Below are positions 7,619-10,830 of a stretch of 10,830 nt of DNA, in pieces. Under the pieces are notes generated by a model. It did not search any database and was not told where the DNA came from. It was given only the letters and a program-made list of their open reading frames with translations. Each line of letters starts with the position of its first letter. Position 1 is the stretch's first letter. The position numbers and the translations under genes were made by a program. The DNA comes from Spirochaetota bacterium (GTDB lineage: Bacteria > Spirochaetota > Spirochaetia > Treponematales > UBA12059). The stretch is from NCBI GenBank assembly GCA_029565815.1, contig JAKQNL010000341.1, positions 1-10,830 of the forward strand, in the 5' to 3' direction.

Positions 7619-7844
7619 AGTCCGGCCCCGACGGCTTTTTTCCACTATCGTTCATGGCTCGGTGTTCTTCCAGTACGTGTTCTATAAGTTCCTCCACCTG
7701 CCAGTGAAGATTGCTTGGGGTACTCATGGCAAAGGCAAGCTTTGTGCTGTCGCCAAGGGCTACTTTAACCGCGCGCATAGCCTGCACCGCCTCATCCTGG
7801 CTCAAGCCGTGGAAGAAAACCAGTTTTCCGTCTGTGTTGTTCAT
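7617..7844 (-). CDS. Small DUF3783-like protein of unknown function
   Basis: This 75-residue protein has the pattern I associate with DUF3783: a strand running into a Gly turn (LVFFHGLSQDEAVQAMRAVK), a variable middle, then TPSNLHWQVEELIEHVLEEHRAM, resembling the family's T-P-x-N-x-x-W-x-(3)-L-(3)-L-x-E-H ending. That family is short, mostly stand-alone, occurs in spirochaetes and Firmicutes, and has no known function. No signal peptide, membrane segment or Cys pair is visible. The last 12 residues (NDSGKKPSGPD region) look disordered. The ATG at 7844 has no clear Shine-Dalgarno site upstream. It is convergent with argR (20 bases between stops) and divergent from clpB. The family call is from memory of its pattern and needs a profile search. 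Confidence 0.66.
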   Translation of the reverse strand: MNNTDGKLVFFHGLSQDEAVQAMRAVKVALGDSTKLAFAMSTPSNLHWQVEELIEHVLEEHRAMNDSGKKPSGPD

Positions 7845-7864
7845 GCGTGAAAGTGTATGGTCAC

Positions 7865-7914
7865 AAAGGCCTTTTCATCAAGTGACAGTCACGTTAGGTT
7901 CTTGCAAAAGGGCC
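7865..7914. repeat. Cluster of small inverted repeats between the DUF3783 gene and clpB
   Basis: Three symmetric elements lie together. AAAGGCCTTT (7865-7874) is a perfect 10-base palindrome. GTGAC-A-GTCAC (7882-7892) is a perfect 5-base dyad around one central base. GGCCTTTT (7868-7875) can pair with AAAAGGGCC (7906-7914) with one bulged base, enclosing the dyad in its loop. No T run follows on either strand, so a terminator is unlikely; operator sites for one of the divergent genes are possible. A regulator cannot be named from sequence. Confidence 0.4.
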
Positions 7915-7962
7915 AGACTTTAGAAATCGGCTCACTTGCCTTTTCGCTATTTCCGGCCGTAT

Positions 7963-8026
7963 TTTATACTCCATACAGAGCGTACCAAAACCTGAATATC
8001 CTTTGCACTACATACGGAGTGTAGCA
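7963..8026 (+). promoter_or_regulatory. clpB promoter and leader with a tandem imperfect repeat
   Basis: Two 25-base copies (7963-7987 and 8002-8026) are offset by 39 bases and match at 19 of 25 positions. In the core they read ACTCCATACAGAGCGTA (7968-7984) and ACTACATACGGAGTGTA (8007-8023), 14 of 17 identical. The first copy covers TATACT (7965-7970), a 5-of-6 match to a -10 box, though no good -35 stands 16-18 bases before it. The second covers the clpB Shine-Dalgarno site CGGAG (8015-8019), 9 bases before the ATG. Each copy has weak internal dyad symmetry (CTC/GAG in the first, CACT/AGTG in the second). Confidence 0.45.
8003..8024 (+). promoter_or_regulatory. Possible hairpin masking the clpB ribosome-binding site
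   Basis: TTGCACT (8003-8009) can pair with AGTGTAG (8018-8024): five Watson-Crick pairs plus two G-U pairs, with the eight-base loop at 8010-8017. The Shine-Dalgarno CGGAG is split, its C and two Gs in the loop and its last AG in the stem. Such partial masking would suit a temperature-sensitive leader for a heat-shock gene, but the stem is short and no known thermometer class is recognised. Confidence 0.22.
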
Positions 8027-8028
8027 CC

Positions 8029-10611
8029 ATGAATTTCGATCGTTTTACCATCAAAGCCCAAGAAGCAATTCAGGATGCGCATGCACGCGCCCAAAAGGCC
8101 GACCATGCCCAAATAGACAACGAGCACCTTTTGGCTGCCCTTTTAGAAGCCGAATCGGGCTCGGTTGCACCGCTCCTAGAGCGCCTGGGGGCACACCCCG
8201 ATGAGCTTTCGGCCAAACTGCTAGCAGAGCTTAAGAAAAAGCCTACCGTGCTTGGCCAGGCAGCTCAGGTGTTCTTGTCTCCTGCGGCTTCCAAAACCCT
8301 GGCCAAGGCCGAACATGAAGCGGATGCGCTTAAAGATGATTATGTAGCCGGCGAGCATATTCTGTTGGCCATGCTGGCCGACGAAGGCCCGGCAGGCGCT
8401 ATCCTTAAGCAACTGGGCGTAACCAAGACCGGTATTTTGGAAGCGCTCAAAGATGTACGCGGAAACCGCCGCGTGGACGGCCAGGGAGCGGAAGCAAACT
8501 ACCGATCGCTAGAAAAATACTGCCGGGACCTGACAGCCCTTGCTCGCAGGGAGAAGCTCGATCCGGTCATAGGCCGGGATGACGAGATACGCCGCGTCAT
8601 GCAGGTGCTTGCCCGTCGTACCAAAAACAACCCGGTCCTCATAGGCGAGCCTGGCGTCGGCAAGACCGCTATCGTGGAGGGCCTTGCCAGGCGCATCGTG
8701 TCCGGCGACGTGCCCGACAGCCTCAAAAACAAAAAACTGCTGGCCCTGGACCTGGGCGCCCTCGTTGCAGGGGCAAAGTTTCGCGGCGAGTTTGAGGAGC
8801 GGCTTAAGGCCGTGATCGAGGAAGTGCAAAAATCCGACGGCCAGGTAATCCTGTTCATCGACGAACTGCACACCCTGGTTGGTGCCGGAGCTGCAGAAGG
8901 CGCGATGGATGCGTCTAATCTCCTAAAGCCGGCCCTTGCCCGCGGAGAACTGCGGGCCGTTGGCGCAACTACCTTAGACGAATACCGTAAGCACATAGAA
9001 AAAGACGCAGCCCTTGAGCGCCGTTTCCAACCCGTCATGTGTAACGAGCCGTCGGTGGAAGACAGTATAGCCATTTTGCGCGGCCTAAAAGAGCGATACG
9101 AAGTTCACCACGGCGTGCGCATCATGGACGAGGCCCTTATCGCCGCTGCGACCCTGTCGGATCGCTATATTACCAGCCGCTTCCTGCCGGACAAGGCCAT
9201 AGACCTGGTGGACGAAGCGGCCAGCCGCATACACATGGAAATAGAAAGCCAGCCGACAGACTTAGACCAGATAGAGCGGCGCATACTGCAGCTCACCATA
9301 GAAAAGCAGGCGCTTTCCCGCGAGGAAGATGAAGCCAGCCGCGAGCGGCTTAACAAGCTGGAAGCGGAGCTTAAGGAACTGTCCGCCAAGCGGGACGAAA
9401 TGAAACTGCGCTGGCAGAACGAAAAAGACCGCATAGCAAAGGTTCGGGCCGTTAAAGAAGAAATAGAAAAACTAAAGCTGGACGAGCAGCGATACGAACG
9501 TGAAGGAAACCTTGCAAAGGCGGCCGAGATTAAGTACAGCAGTCTTTTGGAAGCAAACAAGCGCCTTGAGGAATTTACCAAGGCGGCCAAAGTAGGCCAA
9601 GCCGACCGACTCCTACGCGAAGAAGTATCGGAAGAGGACATAGCCCGGGTTGTGTCATCCTGGACCGGCATACCGGTTGCAAAAATGCTGTCTGGTGAGC
9701 AAAAAAAATACCTGGAACTGGAACAGACCCTGGAAAAGCGGGTGGTCGGACAGAAAGCTGCCATCGTGGCGGTGGCGGACGCGATACGCAGAAACCGCAC
9801 CGGCTTGTCGGATCCAAACAGGCCCCTGGGCAGTTTCCTGTTCGTCGGCCCTACCGGTGTGGGCAAGACTGAGCTTGCAAAAACCCTGGCGGAATTTTTG
9901 TTCAACGACGAGAAAGCGCTTACCCGCATCGATATGAGCGAGTACATGGAGAAGCACTCGGTGTCCCGCCTCATAGGCGCGCCCCCGGGTTACGTTGGCT
10001 ATGATGAAGGCGGCCAGCTCACCGAAGCCGTGCGCAGGCGCCCGTACTCGGTGGTGCTGTTCGACGAGGTAGAGAAAGCCCACCCCGATGTGTTCAACGC
10101 CCTCCTACAGCTTTTGGACGACGGTAGGCTAACCGACGGCCAGGGCCGCACCGTGGATTTCCGTAACGCCATAGTCATCATGACCAGTAACCTCGGTTCC
10201 GATATCATTCTGGAAGCCAAAGACATGAAGGAAGTGCGCGACGCCTTGGCCGAGGTGCTGAAAGCATCGTTTAAGCCGGAGTTCCTTAACCGTATCGACG
10301 AGACCGTTGTATTCGAACGCCTAGGCAAGGAGCACATGGCCGGCATAGCGCGCATACAGATAGGGCTGTTGGCTGGAAGGCTTTTGCAGCGCGGCATACA
10401 GTTGGAACTAACCAAGGCCGCAGAAGCTCTTATCGCACAGCTTGGCTACGATCCGCACTTTGGCGCTCGGCCATTAAAACGCATTGTGCAAGGCTCTATT
10501 CAGAACCCGCTAGCAAAACTGATGCTCTCTGGCGAGGTGAAAGAAGGCGACACCATCATCGTGGACGCAAAAGACAATGCGTTTGCGTTTAAGGCAAAGC
10601 GCCGTGCCTGA
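8029..10611 (+). CDS. clpB: ATP-dependent disaggregase ClpB (Hsp100)
   Basis: ClpB is a cytoplasmic hexameric AAA+ chaperone that pulls polypeptides out of aggregates together with DnaK. At 860 residues it has the family's normal length and all domains. The N domain (about 1-145) carries two Clp repeats ([27 protein letters not shown]). NBD1 has Walker A GEPGVGKT (206-213), pore loop [13 protein letters not shown] with Phe251 where Tyr is common, Walker B ILFIDE (Asp278, Glu279) and the Arg331-Arg332 pair of LERRFQPV. The coiled-coil M domain spans about 409-525 and separates ClpB from ClpA and ClpC-type proteins. NBD2 has Walker A GPTGVGKT (607-614), pore loop GYVGY (Tyr655), Walker B VVLFDE (Asp679, Glu680) and sensor-2 GARPLKR (Arg814). 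The start ATG follows CGGAG by 9 bases. The 3' end overlaps tatD by 8 bases. No canonical CIRCE element stands upstream. Confidence 0.98.
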   Translation: MNFDRFTIKAQEAIQDAHARAQKADHAQIDNEHLLAALLEAESGSVAPLLERLGAHPDELSAKLLAELKKKPTVLGQAAQVFLSPAASKTLAKAEHEADALKDDYVAGEHILLAMLADEGPAGAILKQLGVTKTGILEALKDVRGNRRVDGQGAEANYRSLEKYCRDLTALARREKLDPVIGRDDEIRRVMQVLARRTKNNPVLIGEPGVGKTAIVEGLARRIVSGDVPDSLKNKKLLALDLGALVAGAKFRGEFEERLKAVIEEVQKSDGQVILFIDELHTLVGAGAAEGAMDASNLLKPALARGELRAVGATTLDEYRKHIEKDAALERRFQPVMCNEPSVEDSIAILRGLKERYEVHHGVRIMDEALIAAATLSDRYITSRFLPDKAIDLVDEAASRIHMEIESQPTDLDQIERRILQLTIEKQALSREEDEASRERLNKLEAELKELSAKRDEMKLRWQNEKDRIAKVRAVKEEIEKLKLDEQRYEREGNLAKAAEIKYSSLLEANKRLEEFTKAAKVGQADRLLREEVSEEDIARVVSSWTGIPVAKMLSGEQKKYLELEQTLEKRVVGQKAAIVAVADAIRRNRTGLSDPNRPLGSFLFVGPTGVGKTELAKTLAEFLFNDEKALTRIDMSEYMEKHSVSRLIGAPPGYVGYDEGGQLTEAVRRRPYSVVLFDEVEKAHPDVFNALLQLLDDGRLTDGQGRTVDFRNAIVIMTSNLGSDIILEAKDMKEVRDALAEVLKASFKPEFLNRIDETVVFERLGKEHMAGIARIQIGLLAGRLLQRGIQLELTKAAEALIAQLGYDPHFGARPLKRIVQGSIQNPLAKLMLSGEVKEGDTIIVDAKDNAFAFKAKRRA

Positions 10612-10830
10612 GCCTGTTTATACCGACACGCACGCCCACCTGTCCTATGTGTTAGAACGGCAGGGTAGGGGCGTTTTGGATAGCGTGCTACAAAGCTACG
10701 CAGGCTCGGACGCATTGATACTGGATCCGGGGGTGGATGCTGATGATTTTCCTGCCCGCATAAAGCTCCTTGGCGCTTTTCCCTTTGTGCGCCTGGCTGC
10801 AGGTATCTGGCCGGACTGTCGGGCTTACCC
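10604..10830 (+). CDS. TatD-family metal-dependent hydrolase, 3' end beyond window
   Basis: The frame opens at a GTG overlapping the clpB stop by 8 bases and stays open to the window end, giving 75 codons. The N-terminus reads [17 protein letters not shown], with the DTHAHL motif whose two His residues bind metal in TatD-type TIM-barrel nucleases. [12 protein letters not shown] follows, then RLAAGIWPD where the family usually has GxHP. TatD-type enzymes are DNases or related phosphoesterases of about 250-270 residues, so roughly a quarter is present. The GTG start fits the short distance to the HxH motif; AAGG at 10591-10594 may serve as ribosome-binding site. The overlap suggests co-translation with clpB. 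The subfamily (TatD, YcfH or YjjV type) cannot be decided from this part. Confidence 0.8.
   Translation, partial: MPEPVYTDTHAHLSYVLERQGRGVLDSVLQSYAGSDALILDPGVDADDFPARIKLLGAFPFVRLAAGIWPDCRAY

Noticed and set aside
7931..7964. Sigma-32-type heat-shock promoter for clpB
   Set aside because: CTTGCC resembles the -35 CTTGAA, but the downstream part lacks the CCCCAT core at correct spacing.
8002..8026. CIRCE (HrcA operator) upstream of clpB
   Set aside because: The left half resembles TTAGCACTC, but the right half departs after GAGTG and the spacer is about 6 instead of 9 bases. The element is also better explained as a copy of the 7963-7987 repeat.

Overview
The window is a GC-rich bacterial chromosomal segment, probably one end of a metagenomic or draft contig. 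Its first 18 bases match the end of an Illumina TruSeq adapter with one mismatch, so genomic sequence starts at about base 19. The gene set is a purine IMP-node cluster, a FapA/DUF342 protein, ArgR, a short DUF3783-like protein, ClpB and a TatD-type hydrolase. I suspect a spirochaete (Treponema-like) because of this set and the heavy use of the Ile codon ATA in otherwise GC-rich genes. That is inference only; no rRNA or other taxonomic marker is present.

Layout: (1) bases 19-5589, plus strand: purB (5' end missing), guaB, purA and guaA. guaB follows purB closely, a 115-base gap separates guaB from purA, and guaA overlaps the purA 3' end by 16 bases. Together they convert IMP to AMP (PurA, PurB) and to GMP (GuaB, GuaA). 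A strong intrinsic terminator for this cluster lies at 5636-5663, inside the 3' coding end of the convergent fapA gene. (2) 5607-7022, minus strand: fapA, with a possible flagellar sigma-28-like promoter just upstream. (3) 7105-7596, plus strand: argR, divergent from fapA, coding for an arginine repressor whose effector-binding motif departs from the usual GDDT. (4) 7617-7844, minus strand: a 75-residue DUF3783-like protein, convergent with argR. (5) 7845-8028: a divergent intergenic region with palindromes and a tandem imperfect 25-base repeat in the clpB promoter and leader. (6) 8029-10611, plus strand: full-length clpB, then tatD, which overlaps it by 8 bases and runs off the window.

Most of the window is ordinary housekeeping sequence, and I see no convincing new multi-gene system, phage, IS element, CRISPR array or RNA gene. 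The points most worth a second look are the repeated element over the clpB promoter and ribosome-binding site, the ArgR effector-site substitution, the terminator embedded in an opposing gene, the sigma-28-like box before fapA, and the adapter remnant at base 1.
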